A stretch of 37,681 nucleotides of DNA from Deltaproteobacteria bacterium HGW-Deltaproteobacteria-19. GTDB lineage: Bacteria; Desulfobacterota; Syntrophia; Syntrophales; PHBD01. This document shows positions 8,686 through 17,808 of the stretch, piece by piece; within the stretch, counting starts at the first letter, position 1, and each line of letters starts with the position of its first letter. Made by a program: the position numbers and the translations under genes. The notes under the pieces are model-generated. The model saw nothing but the letters and a program-made list of their open reading frames with translations, ran no database searches and was not told where the DNA came from. The stretch is taken from assembly GCA_002841865.1 (NCBI GenBank), contig PHBD01000029.1:1-37681 (forward strand), read 5' to 3'.

Positions 8686-8703
8686 CCGCCTTTCAACGAC
8701 CAT

Positions 8704-11334
8704 TTACAGCAGGTCGGCGATTTTCTCCAACGCCTGAGGAATGCTTTCCGGCTTCTGACCACCCGCCTGGGCCATGTCGGGCCGTCCGCCGCCGCTTCCT
8801 CCCACGACGGGGGCCAGTTCCTTGATGATGTTTCCGGCATGGTACTTTCCGGCCAGGTCCTTCGTCACCATGCAAAGGAGCATTGCCTTGTCGCCGACGC
8901 GGCTGCCCAGGAGGACGATCCCCGATCCCATCTTGTCCCGGACCTTGTCCCCGAAATCGCGGAGGGTCTTCACGTCCGGGGCGTCCACCTGCGCCGCCAG
9001 GACCCGGACACCCTTGATCTCCCGAGCCCGGTCCATCAGGTCCGCCGAGTCCTTCGCCGCCAGTTTGCCCTTCAGGGCCTCGATCTCCTTTTCCATGTCG
9101 CGCTGATGCTTCAGGAGCTTCTCCACCCGGTCGGACACCTCGGTCTGCCCGGTCCTGAGGAGCTCCGCCGTCTTCTTCAACTCGTCCTCGACGGCCTTGA
9201 CGTACTTCACCGCCTCCCGGCCTGCCACGGCCTCGATGCGCCGCACGCCCGCGGCCACGGAGGACTCGCCGACGACCTTCAGGAGACCGATGTCGCCCGT
9301 CCGGAGGACATGGGTGCCGCCGCAGAGTTCGGCGCTCCTGCCGCCCATCTGAACAACCCGCACCTGGTCTCCGTACTTTTCGTCAAAGACCGCCGCCGCC
9401 CCCGTCTTCATGGCCTCCTCCTTGGGGAGGACCGCCGTCACGACGGGATAATTGCCGCGGATGATGTCGTTGGCGATCGTCTCGATTCGCTGCATCTCGT
9501 CTTCTTCGATCCGTGAGAAGTGGGTGAAGTCGAAGCGGAGGCGCTCCGGGTTCACCAGCGAGCCCGACTGCTTCACATGGTCGCCCAGGACCGTCCGGAG
9601 GGCCGCGTTCAGGACATGGGTCCCCGAGTGGTGGGCCTCCGTGGCCCGCCGGGTCTCCACATCCACTTTGAGCGTGACCTCGTCGCCCACCCGGATGCGG
9701 CCTTTCTTCAGCTTGCCGATGTGGGTGAGGACGTCCTCCACCGGGGTCTGGGTGTCCCACACCTCGAAGAGGAAGCCCGGTCCCTCGATGATGCCCGTGT
9801 CCCCGATCTGGCCGCCCTTCTCGCCGTAGAAGGGCGTCTGGGCCACGAAGATCTCTCCGTTTTCCCCCTCCTCCAGGACATCGACCTTGTCGTCCTTCTT
9901 CAGAATGGCGGTCACGTAGGAGACGGCCTCAATGACCGCCTCCCAGCCGATGAAGTTCGTCGTGATGCCGTCGATGGCGAGGCGCTTGTAGACGTCCGCC
10001 ACGGCCTGCTCGCCGCTGCCCTTCCAGGATTCCCGGGCCTTCTCCCGCTGGGCCTCCATGGCCTGCTCGAAGCCCTCCGTGTCCAGGGTCAGGCCGTCCT
10101 TGCGGACGATGTCCGCCGTCAGGTCCACGGGGAAGCCGAAAGTGTCGTAGAGCTTGAAGACCACGGCCCCTGGAACGACGGTCCCGCCGGTTTTTTTGAG
10201 GGCCGTCACCTCGTCGCCCAGGATCTTCAGGCCCGAGTCGAGGGTGTCGATGAACCGCTGCTCCTCGTTGATGATGACTTTCCGGATATAGGACTCTTTC
10301 GTAACCAGGTCGTCGTAGGGATCCTTCATGAGGTTCACGATGACCGGGACGATATCGTTCAGGAAGGGCTTGTCCAGCCCCAGCAGCTTCCCGTGGCGGG
10401 CGGCCCGGCGGAGGATGCGCCGGAGAACGTAGCCCCGGCCCTCGTTGCTGGGGAGGCAGCCGTCGCCGATGAGAAAGGTCACGGCCCGGCTGTGGTCGGC
10501 GATGACCCGCAGGGATACGTCGCTGTCGGGGTTGCTGCCGTAGGGTTTGCCGCAAAGCTTTGCCACGAACTGGATGATGGGCTGGAAGAGGTCCGTGTCG
10601 TAGTTGTTCAGCTTCCCCTGGACGACCGCGGCGAGGCGTTCCAGGCCCATGCCGGTGTCGATGTTCGGATTCGGCAGGGGGGTGTAGTTGCCGTCCTTGT
10701 CCCGATCGAACTGGGTGAACACGTGGTTCCAGATCTCCAGGTGGCGGTCGCAGTCGCACTCCACGCTGCACTCGGGACGGCCACAGCCGACGGAGGGTCC
10801 CTGGTCGTAGAGGATCTCGGAACAGGGCCCGCAGGGCCCGGTTTCGCCCATCATCCAGAAATTGCTTTCCATCCCCATCCGGACGATCCGCTCCGCCGGA
10901 ACGCCCATCTGCTTGTTCCAGATCTCGAAGGCCTCGTCGTCCTCCTGGTAGATGGTGATCCAGAGCTTGTCCTTCGGGAGTCCCATGACCCGGGTCAGGA
11001 AGTCCCAGCCCCAGAAGATGGACTCCTTCTTGAAATAATCGCCGAAGGAGAAATTCCCGAGCATCTCGAAGAACGTATGGTGGCGGGCCGTATAGCCCAC
11101 GTTTTCCAGGTCGTTGTGCTTGCCTCCTGCCCGGACGGACTTCTGGGAGCTGGTCGCCCGCGTGTAGCCCCGATCCTCCAGACCCAGGAAGCAGTTTTTG
11201 AACTGGACCATTCCCGAGTTGGTGAACAGGAGCGTCGGGTCATCCTTGGGGATCAGGGATGAACTGGGTACGATGGTGTGCCCGTGCTCCTCGAAATATT
11301 TTAGAAATTTCGTCCGGATTTCGGCTGCCGTCAT
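8704..11334 (-). CDS. alaS: Alanine--tRNA ligase
   Basis: This is a full-length class II alanyl-tRNA synthetase of 876 aa, which charges tRNA-Ala and edits mischarged Ser/Gly. Seen: the N-terminal class II core (FLKYFEEHGHTIVPSSSLIP, then FTNSGMVQFKNCFLG), a cysteine-containing segment CGRPECSVECDCD, and the editing-domain zinc/His sets HSGTH (about 568) and CGGTH (about 671). A coiled region is followed by the DHHA1-type C-terminal domain with GSGGGRPDMAQAGG. The start codon overlaps the recX stop as ATGA, so translation is probably coupled to recX. It is the last gene of the pgpA-cinA-thpR-recA-recX-alaS run and ends at the 8648-8685 terminator. Confidence 0.97.
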   Translation of the reverse strand: MTAAEIRTKFLKYFEEHGHTIVPSSSLIPKDDPTLLFTNSGMVQFKNCFLGLEDRGYTRATSSQKSVRAGGKHNDLENVGYTARHHTFFEMLGNFSFGDYFKKESIFWGWDFLTRVMGLPKDKLWITIYQEDDEAFEIWNKQMGVPAERIVRMGMESNFWMMGETGPCGPCSEILYDQGPSVGCGRPECSVECDCDRHLEIWNHVFTQFDRDKDGNYTPLPNPNIDTGMGLERLAAVVQGKLNNYDTDLFQPIIQFVAKLCGKPYGSNPDSDVSLRVIADHSRAVTFLIGDGCLPSNEGRGYVLRRILRRAARHGKLLGLDKPFLNDIVPVIVNLMKDPYDDLVTKESYIRKVIINEEQRFIDTLDSGLKILGDEVTALKKTGGTVVPGAVVFKLYDTFGFPVDLTADIVRKDGLTLDTEGFEQAMEAQREKARESWKGSGEQAVADVYKRLAIDGITTNFIGWEAVIEAVSYVTAILKKDDKVDVLEEGENGEIFVAQTPFYGEKGGQIGDTGIIEGPGFLFEVWDTQTPVEDVLTHIGKLKKGRIRVGDEVTLKVDVETRRATEAHHSGTHVLNAALRTVLGDHVKQSGSLVNPERLRFDFTHFSRIEEDEMQRIETIANDIIRGNYPVVTAVLPKEEAMKTGAAAVFDEKYGDQVRVVQMGGRSAELCGGTHVLRTGDIGLLKVVGESSVAAGVRRIEAVAGREAVKYVKAVEDELKKTAELLRTGQTEVSDRVEKLLKHQRDMEKEIEALKGKLAAKDSADLMDRAREIKGVRVLAAQVDAPDVKTLRDFGDKVRDKMGSGIVLLGSRVGDKAMLLCMVTKDLAGKYHAGNIIKELAPVVGGSGGGRPDMAQAGGQKPESIPQALEKIADLL

Positions 11335-11822
11335 GGAATGTCTTCCTCCTCGTTCCCGATTTCTCTGATATTGTCGAAGACCGCCTCGGGGGGAAACCCC
11401 AGCCCCATCAGGCGGCGGACCATTTTCTGGCGTTCCTTCGTGCCGGCCGGAAGCGGCGTCCGGCCTATCTCCCTGCGCAGGATCTTTCGGACCGCTGCCG
11501 CTTCGGATATTTCCCGTCGGACTTCCTCCAGCGATGCCCGGATGACTTCCCGGTCCAACCCCCTGTCCGACAGGCGAACCCCGATCCGGCGGTCGCTCAT
11601 CAGCCGCTCCACCGCCAGGTTTCGCACCCAGCGCCGGGCGACGGCGACATCATCCAGGTACCCGAGTTCATAAAGCCTTTTGACGACGCTGTCAACGGTT
11701 GCGTCGTCAAACTTCCCCGTTTTCAGGCGAGTCCGGATCTCCCGCTCGCTCCGATCCCGGGCGGCAAGGGCGCGGAACGCCTTCTGCAATGCCTGGGCGT
11801 AGGACGGCTCTTCTTCGGTCAT
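11331..11822 (-). CDS. recX: Regulatory protein RecX
   Basis: RecX binds RecA filaments and limits RecA activity. The product is 163 aa, the normal size, with the helical three-domain pattern: [27 protein letters not shown], then [16 protein letters not shown], then [13 protein letters not shown]. Its ATG overlaps the recA stop (ATGA at 11822-11819) and its stop overlaps the alaS start, so recA, recX and alaS form a tightly coupled unit. Placing the inhibitor right after recA is the common bacterial arrangement. Confidence 0.93.
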   Translation of the reverse strand: MTEEEPSYAQALQKAFRALAARDRSEREIRTRLKTGKFDDATVDSVVKRLYELGYLDDVAVARRWVRNLAVERLMSDRRIGVRLSDRGLDREVIRASLEEVRREISEAAAVRKILRREIGRTPLPAGTKERQKMVRRLMGLGFPPEAVFDNIREIGNEEEDIP

Positions 11823-12892
11823 GTCCGGGGCGTTTTTTCCGGCTTTCCAGGGTGTTTCTCACTTTTTGCCGCGGAATCGGACGCCTTCGGAGCGATCCTG
11901 ATCCCGAATTTCTCCCGCACGAGGTCTTCGATTTCACGAAGCATGGCGGAATTTTCCTTCAGCATGTTCCGGGTGTTATCACGACCCTGCCCCAGGCGCT
12001 CCCCCTTGTAGGAATACCAGGCACCGCTCTTCTCGACGATGCCGCTCTCCGCGGCCAGGTCGAGGATGTCGCCCTCCCTGGAGATGCCCACGCCGAAGAG
12101 GATGTCGAACTCGGTCTCGCGGAAAGGCGGTGCCACCTTGTTTTTGACCACCTTCACTTTCGTCCGCATGCCGACGACCTCCTGTCCTTCCTTGATGGAC
12201 GTCACCTTCCGGATGTCGAGCCGCTGGGAGGCGTAGAACTTCAGGGCGTTCCCTCCGGTCGTTGTCTCGGGGTTGCCGAAAAAGACGCCGATCTTCATCC
12301 GGAGCTGGTTGATGAAGATGACCGTTGTCTTCGACTTGCTGATGCTCCCCGTCAGTTTACGGAGGGCCTGTGACATCAGCCGGGCCTGAAGTCCCATCTG
12401 GGCGTCTCCCATGTCCCCTTCCAGCTCTGCCTTGGGGACGAGGGCCGCAACCGAGTCCACCACCAGGACATCCAGGGCGCCGCTGCGGACGAGGGTCTCG
12501 GCGATCTCCAGGGCCTGCTCTCCCGAGTCGGGCTGGGAGATGAGGAGGTCGTCGGTGTCCACGCCGATCTTCCGGGCGTAGGTGACGTCCAGGGCATGCT
12601 CCGCGTCGATGAAGGCGGCCAGGCCGTTCTGTTTCTGGGCTTCCGCCACGATGTGGAGGGCCAGGGTGGTCTTTCCGCCCGATTCGGGGCCGAAGATCTC
12701 AATGATCCGCCCCCTGGGGACGCCGCCCACGCCCAGCGCGATGTCCAGGCTCAGGGATCCCGTGGGGATGGCCGGCACGTCCGCCGGAGGTTCGCCGCCA
12801 CCGAGGCGCATGATCGCACCCTTTCCGAACTGACGCTCGATCTGGCTGATGGCCAGGTCCACCGCTTTCTCCCGATTGAAGTCCGATGTCAT
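11819..12892 (-). CDS. recA: Recombinase RecA
   Basis: This is the homologous recombination and SOS co-protease, 357 aa. Walker A is GPESGGKTT (68-76; the usual second Ser is Gly here), Walker B is [10 protein letters not shown] (about 141-150). The conserved [22 protein letters not shown]-binding loop 2 region and the acidic, lysine-rich C-tail are present. The frame is open to 12910, but ATG 12892 has GGAGG exactly 5 nt upstream and begins the usual RecA N-terminus. A CGGCA-N3-TGCCG palindrome lies 28-40 bp upstream, in the 71-bp gap after thpR, and may be an operator. Confidence 0.97.
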   Translation of the reverse strand: MTSDFNREKAVDLAISQIERQFGKGAIMRLGGGEPPADVPAIPTGSLSLDIALGVGGVPRGRIIEIFGPESGGKTTLALHIVAEAQKQNGLAAFIDAEHALDVTYARKIGVDTDDLLISQPDSGEQALEIAETLVRSGALDVLVVDSVAALVPKAELEGDMGDAQMGLQARLMSQALRKLTGSISKSKTTVIFINQLRMKIGVFFGNPETTTGGNALKFYASQRLDIRKVTSIKEGQEVVGMRTKVKVVKNKVAPPFRETEFDILFGVGISREGDILDLAAESGIVEKSGAWYSYKGERLGQGRDNTRNMLKENSAMLREIEDLVREKFGIRIAPKASDSAAKSEKHPGKPEKTPRT

Positions 12893-12919
12893 CGTTTCCT
12901 CCCTCATCAATGTTTAATT

Positions 12920-12932
12920 CGGCAACGTGCCG
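12920..12932. promoter_or_regulatory. CGGCA-N3-TGCCG palindrome upstream of recA
   Basis: The 13-bp inverted repeat CGGCAACGTGCCG lies 28 bp before the recA ATG. A near-identical palindrome is found upstream of tpsB at 21424-21438. Its placement suggests a regulator site, possibly SOS-related, but I know of no matching LexA motif to cite, so the regulator is unassigned. Confidence 0.4.
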
Positions 12933-12963
12933 CGATTTTTCATGCAATCCGTCTCCCGGGGGA

Positions 12964-13566
12964 TCAGGAATCGTCCCGCCGGCGCTCCTTCCCGAAGGGA
13001 TAGGAGGCGAGCTTCGTATATACGGCGCCCTGGGGCAAGAGGTCGCTCTTGAAAAGGCAGAGCTCCCGGGCGATGAACCCTCCCGCCGCCCAGTCGGCCG
13101 CTTCCTCCATTGCCTTGGCCAGGCCGATGAGTCCCCTGGGCGTCTTGATCCGTCCCAGAGTGAGATGCGGCCGGAACGGGCGGGCCTCCCGGGGGAATCC
13201 CTGCACCTCCAGGGCACCTTCGACCGATTTCTGCAGGACCGTGAGGTGATGGATGTCCCCCTCCATGCCCACCCAGAGGACCCGGGGCCGGTTGGAGTCG
13301 GGAAAGACGCCCATCTTCCGGACCTCGATATGAATCGGGGATGTCCCGTCGGCAAGGGGCTCCACCACACGGGAGATCCGTTCCACGTCGGACGGTGCAA
13401 TATCCCCGAAAAACTTCAGGGTCAGGTGGATTCCCCGGGGACGTACCCAGGAGATTACGCCCTGGATCCTGCGCTTCAGGAGATCCTGGTGGGTGCCGAT
13501 CTGCCGGAGGACCTCTTCCGGCGGGTCGATGGCCAGGAAGGCCCGGATGTTCTTCTCGTCAGGCAT
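12964..13566 (-). CDS. thpR: RNA 2',3'-cyclic phosphodiesterase (ThpR, 2'-5' RNA ligase family)
   Basis: The 200-aa product belongs to the 2H phosphoesterase superfamily. Two HxTx motifs form the catalytic pair: HLTLKFFGD (H47, T49) and HLTLGRIK (H134, T136). The family hydrolyses 2',3'-cyclic phosphate ends and can ligate 2'-5' RNA in vitro; the physiological role is unclear. It starts 8 nt inside the end of cinA, so the two are translationally linked, and it precedes recA by 71 bp. Confidence 0.93.
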   Translation of the reverse strand: MPDEKNIRAFLAIDPPEEVLRQIGTHQDLLKRRIQGVISWVRPRGIHLTLKFFGDIAPSDVERISRVVEPLADGTSPIHIEVRKMGVFPDSNRPRVLWVGMEGDIHHLTVLQKSVEGALEVQGFPREARPFRPHLTLGRIKTPRGLIGLAKAMEEAADWAAGGFIARELCLFKSDLLPQGAVYTKLASYPFGKERRRDDS

Positions 13567-14815
13567 CGTCCGGCTCTCCTTTCAGGTAGCGCAGCAGAAG
13601 GATCAGGGCCGTCTGGGCCGTCATGACCTTGTTCCGCCGGCGGGTCCATCGGAAGCCGTAACGGCGGCAAAGGGTCTCCCGGCCGTCGGCCAGGGCGATG
13701 AAGACCGTCCCCACGGGCTTGTCCTCCGTTCCTCCCGTGGGACCGGCGATGCCCGTGGAGGCCAGTCCCAGGTCCGTTCCCGAAATCCGCCGCACCCCCT
13801 CCGCCATGAGGCGGGCGGTCTCCTCGCTCACGGCGCCGTGCCGCAGGAGGATGTCGTCCGGCACGTCCAGAAGATCCCTTTTGGCGACGTTGCTGTAGGT
13901 CACGAGGCCGCGCTCGAAATAGACGGAGCTGCCGGGGACATCGGTGAGACGGTCGGCGATCAGCCCGCCCGTGCAGGATTCCGCCACGGCGATGGTCTTA
14001 TTCTGCTCCGCCAGGAGAGCCCCTGCGACTCCCTCGAGGGTCTCATCGTCCCGGGCGAAGATGTGCCGGGCGAGCCGGCTTTCGACGTCCCGTGTCGCTG
14101 CCTCCAGGAGATTGTCCGCTTCTTCCTTCCGTTCGTGCCGGACGGTCAGCGCGATGTGGTTCTCTGGAAAATTCGGATAGAAGCCGACATCGACTCCGCG
14201 GGCCGCAAAATCCAGGTCGGCCAGGGCCTGATCCACGGCCGCTTCCGAGAGACCGAAGGCCTTGAGGGTCCTGCTCCTGACGAACGGATCGCTGCCGGGA
14301 AAGGCTTTTGCGAGGAGAGGCAGGACTCCCTCCGGGAGCATCCGCTGGACCTCAGCGGGAACGCCCGGAATCACGGCCACGATCTTCCCGTCCGTCCGGA
14401 CGGCGAAACCGGCGGCCGTCCCGGTCGGATTCGGAATCACCTCCGCCCCGGCGGGGAAGACGGCCTGCTTCGCGTTGTTCTCCGTCCATTTCAGGCGGTA
14501 TTTCTCGAATATTCCCCGGACATGGGCCAGGACCGCCTCATCGGTGAAAAGGTCGAGGCCGAAGGCCTGCGCCACGGCCGCCGTCGTAATGTCGTCCGCC
14601 GTGGGGCCGAGCCCGCCGGTGACGATCACGGCGTCGGCCAGGGAAAGCACGTGCTTCAGGGCGCCCCCGATGGCTTCCGCCCGGTCGCCCACGCTCATCA
14701 TGACCGGGACCTGCCAGCCCCGGGCCTTGGCGGTCCGGGCGATCAGGGCGGCGTTGGCGTCCTGGATCCGTCCGCCTGTCAGTTCGTTTCCGATGGTAAG
14801 TATGGCAATCTTCAT
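13559..14815 (-). CDS. cinA: CinA family protein (competence/damage-inducible, NMN amidohydrolase fusion)
   Basis: The 418-aa protein has two domains. The N-terminal MoCF/MoeA-like domain has ILTIGNELTGGRIQDANAA and VTGGLGPTADDIT, typical of the ADP-ribose pyrophosphatase half of CinA. The C-terminal PncC-type domain has AVAESCTGGLIADRLTD and STGIAGPTGGTEDKPVGTV, which deamidates nicotinamide mononucleotide in NAD recycling. It lies between pgpA and thpR; cinA directly upstream of recA is a long-known association in many bacteria, here with thpR in between. AAGG sits close before the ATG. Confidence 0.94.
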   Translation of the reverse strand: MKIAILTIGNELTGGRIQDANAALIARTAKARGWQVPVMMSVGDRAEAIGGALKHVLSLADAVIVTGGLGPTADDITTAAVAQAFGLDLFTDEAVLAHVRGIFEKYRLKWTENNAKQAVFPAGAEVIPNPTGTAAGFAVRTDGKIVAVIPGVPAEVQRMLPEGVLPLLAKAFPGSDPFVRSRTLKAFGLSEAAVDQALADLDFAARGVDVGFYPNFPENHIALTVRHERKEEADNLLEAATRDVESRLARHIFARDDETLEGVAGALLAEQNKTIAVAESCTGGLIADRLTDVPGSSVYFERGLVTYSNVAKRDLLDVPDDILLRHGAVSEETARLMAEGVRRISGTDLGLASTGIAGPTGGTEDKPVGTVFIALADGRETLCRRYGFRWTRRRNKVMTAQTALILLLRYLKGEPDDA

Positions 14816-14865
14816 GACCTTGACGATCCGGAACCGCCGGGTCGGGGCAATGGAGGTTGCGGGGG

Positions 14866-15360
14866 CTACAGCCCGAACACCCCTATCGCCAGGTGAAGGA
14901 GGATATTTCCATAGATGCCCGCCGCCACGTCGTCCAGAACGACTCCGTATCCGCCGGGCGCCTTTCGCTGAAGGAGGCCGGCGGGAAAGGGCTTCGTAAT
15001 GTCAAGGAGGCGGAAGAGCAAAAACCCCGCTGCCAGGTGAGCCGGCGTGGGGGAAATGAAACTCATGGTCCACAGGAAACCGACGATTTCATCGAGGACG
15101 ATCTTCTGGGAATCCTTCTCCTGAAAGACCCTTTCCGCCCGTCCGGTGATCCAGAAGGCCCCCCAGGTGCACCCGAAAAGGACCGCCAGGAAAATCGGTG
15201 GGGACAGGGGAGAAAAGACCAGGAACAGGGGGATGCCCAGGAGGGTCCCCGCCGTTCCGGGCGCAACCGGGAAATATCCCAGGCCGAGGCCCGTCGCCGC
15301 CGCCTTGATCAGTTTCTTGACCAGAAATCCGCCTTCAGGGGAAACAGGATGGGTCTGCAC
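14866..15360 (-). CDS. pgpA: Phosphatidylglycerophosphatase A (PgpA family)
   Basis: This is a membrane enzyme that dephosphorylates phosphatidylglycerophosphate to phosphatidylglycerol. It is 164 aa with several hydrophobic segments. Seen: GYFPVAPGTAGTLLGIPL near the N-terminus, the acidic DEIVGFLWTM helix, FRLLDITKPFP, and the GGYGVVLDDVAAGIYGN signature near the C-terminus. The start is GTG at 15360 with AAGG about 9 nt upstream; no better ATG is in frame. It begins 63 bp after the feoAB stop and leads the cinA-thpR-recA set. Confidence 0.92.
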   Translation of the reverse strand: MQTHPVSPEGGFLVKKLIKAAATGLGLGYFPVAPGTAGTLLGIPLFLVFSPLSPPIFLAVLFGCTWGAFWITGRAERVFQEKDSQKIVLDEIVGFLWTMSFISPTPAHLAAGFLLFRLLDITKPFPAGLLQRKAPGGYGVVLDDVAAGIYGNILLHLAIGVFGL

Positions 15361-15423
15361 CGTGATTAGCCTTTTTCCCGGAGCCTGTCAATGACGAGAA
15401 TCGGCCGTGACGGGCCTCCCGGA

Positions 15424-17697
15424 TCACAGCCCGAGCACCCGGGCCAAATGGAAGGAAGCGATCCCCGCTACAATGGAAAGGACAAGCATGGCGGCGAACG
15501 AGGCGGAGAACCAGCGCCCGCTGTCCATCTCCCGGCGCAGCACCGCCAGGGTGGCTGCGCAGGGCACGAAAAGCATCAGGACCACCAGGAAGGCCAGGGC
15601 GGAGGCCGGGGCAAGGACCTGAGGCAGGACGTTGACCAGCCCGGCGTCGCCGACGCCGTAGAGGACGCCCAGGGTGGCGATGGCGTTCTCCTTGGCCACG
15701 ATGCTCGTCAGGAGGGCAACGATCAGCTTCCAGTCGAGTCCCAGGGGGCTGCCCAACGGCTCCAGCAGCCGCCCGATCCAGGCGAGGGCGCTCTCCTCCA
15801 CGGTTGCGCCCGGCCAGTGGGAAAGAATCCACACCGCCACGGAGACGGCCAGGATGATCGTTCCGGCCTTCCGGATGAAGGCGGCCATCCTGAACCACAC
15901 GACGGCGAAGATCGTCCGCAGGTTCGGCTTGTGGTAGAGGGGCAGCTCCATGATGAAGGGCATCGGTTCCCCTTTGAGGAAAAACCGGCTGGCCGTCATG
16001 CCCACGATCCCCAGAAGGAGGATGTTGACCGTGAGGACGGACCAGGCGACCAGGGCGGCCCGGGTTCCGAAGACGGCGGCGGAGACGAAGGTCAGGACCG
16101 CCAGCCTTGCCGTGCAGGGAACGAAGGGGGAGAGGAACATGGTCAGGAGCCTCTCCTTCCGGGATTCGATGATCCGGGCCCCCAGCACCGCGGGGACATT
16201 ACAGCCGAAGCCGAGGCACAGGGGAATGAAGCTCTTCCCGTGGAGGCCGATCAGGTGCATGAACCGGTCCATGACGAAGGCCGCCCGGGCCATGTATCCC
16301 ACGTCCTCCAAGACGGCAAGGAACAGGAAGAAAATCAACAGGATCGGGACAAAGGTCAGGACCGATCCCACTCCGCCGAACACTCCCTCGATCAGGATGC
16401 CCTTCAGCCAGGGGTGGGCGCCGCCCATCCAGGCCCCCAGTGATTGCGCCGCGGAGGAGAACAATTCCTCCAGAAGTTTTTGAAGGGGAAACCCGATCAG
16501 GTAGGTGGCGCCGAAAATCAGCCCGAAGGCCCCCAGCAGAATCGGAATGCCGAAGACGGGCCGGGTCAGGATGTGGTCGATGCGGTCCGTCAGGACGACC
16601 TCGCCCATGCGGAACCGGGAGATGGCCGCCCGGGTGACCTCTTCAATCCAGTCGTAGCGGCCCCCGACGACGGCATGGAGGGCGTCCTCATGCTGGATCA
16701 GGAGCGTCTGGATCCGGCTCCGGATGTCGGTGGGGATCTCCGCCTCCACAAGGCGGGTGATCTCCGGGTCCCCCTCCATCAGCTTGATGGCCACCCACTG
16801 GGCATTGTACCCGCAGGTGTTTGCGGGGAGTGACTCGGGAAAGTGCTTGCTCACCAGATCGGCGATCTCCCGGTAGATGGCGCGATGGTCCCTGGAGACG
16901 CCAGGGATGCTGGGGTGGTAGGGGACCTCCCCCTTCTGCAGGGCGATCACCTTGGTTACCAACTCCCGGACGCCGCGGTTCTTCACGGCCACCATGGGGA
17001 CCACGGGGATTCCCAGGGAGTCCTGGAGGGCCTTGGTATCGATGGAGATCCCCTGGTCTTCCGCCACGTCCAGCATGTTCAGGGCGATGACGACGGGGGG
17101 GCCGAGAAGCAGGACCTCCGTCAGGAGGTAAAGGCTCCGCTCGAGCGCCGCAGCATTGACCAGGAGGACGATCACGTCGGGGCTCTCGTGGATGATGAAG
17201 TCCCGGGCGACCTTTTCCTCCTCGGAGCAGGCCGTGAGGCTGTAGGTGCCGGGCAGGTCCACGATCCGCATCTCCACCTCGCCGGAGCGGTGGATTCCTT
17301 CCTTCTTTTCCACCGTTTTCCCCGGCCAGTTTCCCACATGCTGGGACAGTCCGGTGAGGATGTTGAAGATGGTGGATTTGCCAATGTTGGGCTGGCCAGC
17401 CAGGGCAACGAGAAGCCGCCGGCTTTCCTCCTTTTCCGGAGGGGGCTCTTCAGGAGGTCCCGGAATGACATGGACGAGGATCTTGTCCGCCTCCCCCGTT
17501 CCCAGGGCGACCCGGCCGTCCCCGACCTGGACGATGATCGGTCCGCCTCCGCCGTGGCGGAAGACTTTCAGCCGTGTCGCCTGTGCGATTCCCATGGAGG
17601 CGAGACGCGACACAAAGGCGTTTCCTCCGGTGAGGGCGTGGACGTACGCGGCGTCTCCTTCTTTGAGGGTCGAGAGAGGAACCCCTTCTTCCTTCAT
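15424..17697 (-). CDS. feoB: Fused FeoA-FeoB ferrous iron transporter
   Basis: This is a 757-aa inner-membrane Fe(II) transporter in which the small FeoA (SH3-like) domain is joined to the N-terminus of FeoB. FeoA spans about residues 6-80 (LSTLKEGDAAYV ... RLKVFRHGGGGPIIVQVGDG). It is followed by a Pro/Glu linker and the G domain: G1 GQPNIGKST (101-109), GNWPGKTVEKKEG, G3 DLPGT (147-151), G4 NMLD (207-210). About eight hydrophobic segments follow, with two Gate-type repeats (GLIFGATYLIG ..., FIPLCLGFGCNVPAV, VPCTARLAVLTF). Canonical FeoB usually has Asn at the second residue of G1 (GNPN); here it is Gln. The ATG has AAGG 9 nt upstream. A promoter-like pair overlaps the end of the MFS gene. 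Confidence 0.93.
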   Translation of the reverse strand: MKEEGVPLSTLKEGDAAYVHALTGGNAFVSRLASMGIAQATRLKVFRHGGGGPIIVQVGDGRVALGTGEADKILVHVIPGPPEEPPPEKEESRRLLVALAGQPNIGKSTIFNILTGLSQHVGNWPGKTVEKKEGIHRSGEVEMRIVDLPGTYSLTACSEEEKVARDFIIHESPDVIVLLVNAAALERSLYLLTEVLLLGPPVVIALNMLDVAEDQGISIDTKALQDSLGIPVVPMVAVKNRGVRELVTKVIALQKGEVPYHPSIPGVSRDHRAIYREIADLVSKHFPESLPANTCGYNAQWVAIKLMEGDPEITRLVEAEIPTDIRSRIQTLLIQHEDALHAVVGGRYDWIEEVTRAAISRFRMGEVVLTDRIDHILTRPVFGIPILLGAFGLIFGATYLIGFPLQKLLEELFSSAAQSLGAWMGGAHPWLKGILIEGVFGGVGSVLTFVPILLIFFLFLAVLEDVGYMARAAFVMDRFMHLIGLHGKSFIPLCLGFGCNVPAVLGARIIESRKERLLTMFLSPFVPCTARLAVLTFVSAAVFGTRAALVAWSVLTVNILLLGIVGMTASRFFLKGEPMPFIMELPLYHKPNLRTIFAVVWFRMAAFIRKAGTIILAVSVAVWILSHWPGATVEESALAWIGRLLEPLGSPLGLDWKLIVALLTSIVAKENAIATLGVLYGVGDAGLVNVLPQVLAPASALAFLVVLMLFVPCAATLAVLRREMDSGRWFSASFAAMLVLSIVAGIASFHLARVLGL

Positions 17698-17757
17698 GCG
17701 TCAGGGCCTTTTTGCAGAATCGATGATCCGGGACGTCTTTGCTCGGAAGCCCGGGAA

Positions 17758-17770
17758 AATGTTTGACATT
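17758..17770. promoter_or_regulatory. Small palindrome in the feoAB leader
   Basis: AATGT-TTG-ACATT lies about 10 bp downstream of the candidate -10 element, where a repressor could block transcription. Its outer bases (GAAA/TTC) partly extend the symmetry. It does not match the classic Fur box, so no regulator is named. Confidence 0.3.
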
Positions 17771-17780
17771 CTTCTGGGCA

Positions 17781-17808
17781 AATATATGAAGGTCTTCCCG
17801 CGGGTCAA
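17781..17808 (-). promoter_or_regulatory. Candidate sigma70 promoter for feoAB
   Basis: On the minus strand TTGACC (17808-17803) and TATATT (17786-17781) are 16 bp apart. The -35 overlaps the MFS stop codon. The leader would be about 75 nt. Confidence 0.5.

Noticed and set aside
9520-11262. 580-codon + strand open frame opposite alaS
   Set aside because: Antisense shadow of alaS caused by high GC; low-complexity Val/Asp/Leu/His composition.
15391-16443. 350-codon + strand open frame opposite feoAB
   Set aside because: The product is almost only Gly/Asp/Gln/Arg/His, typical of an antisense frame.
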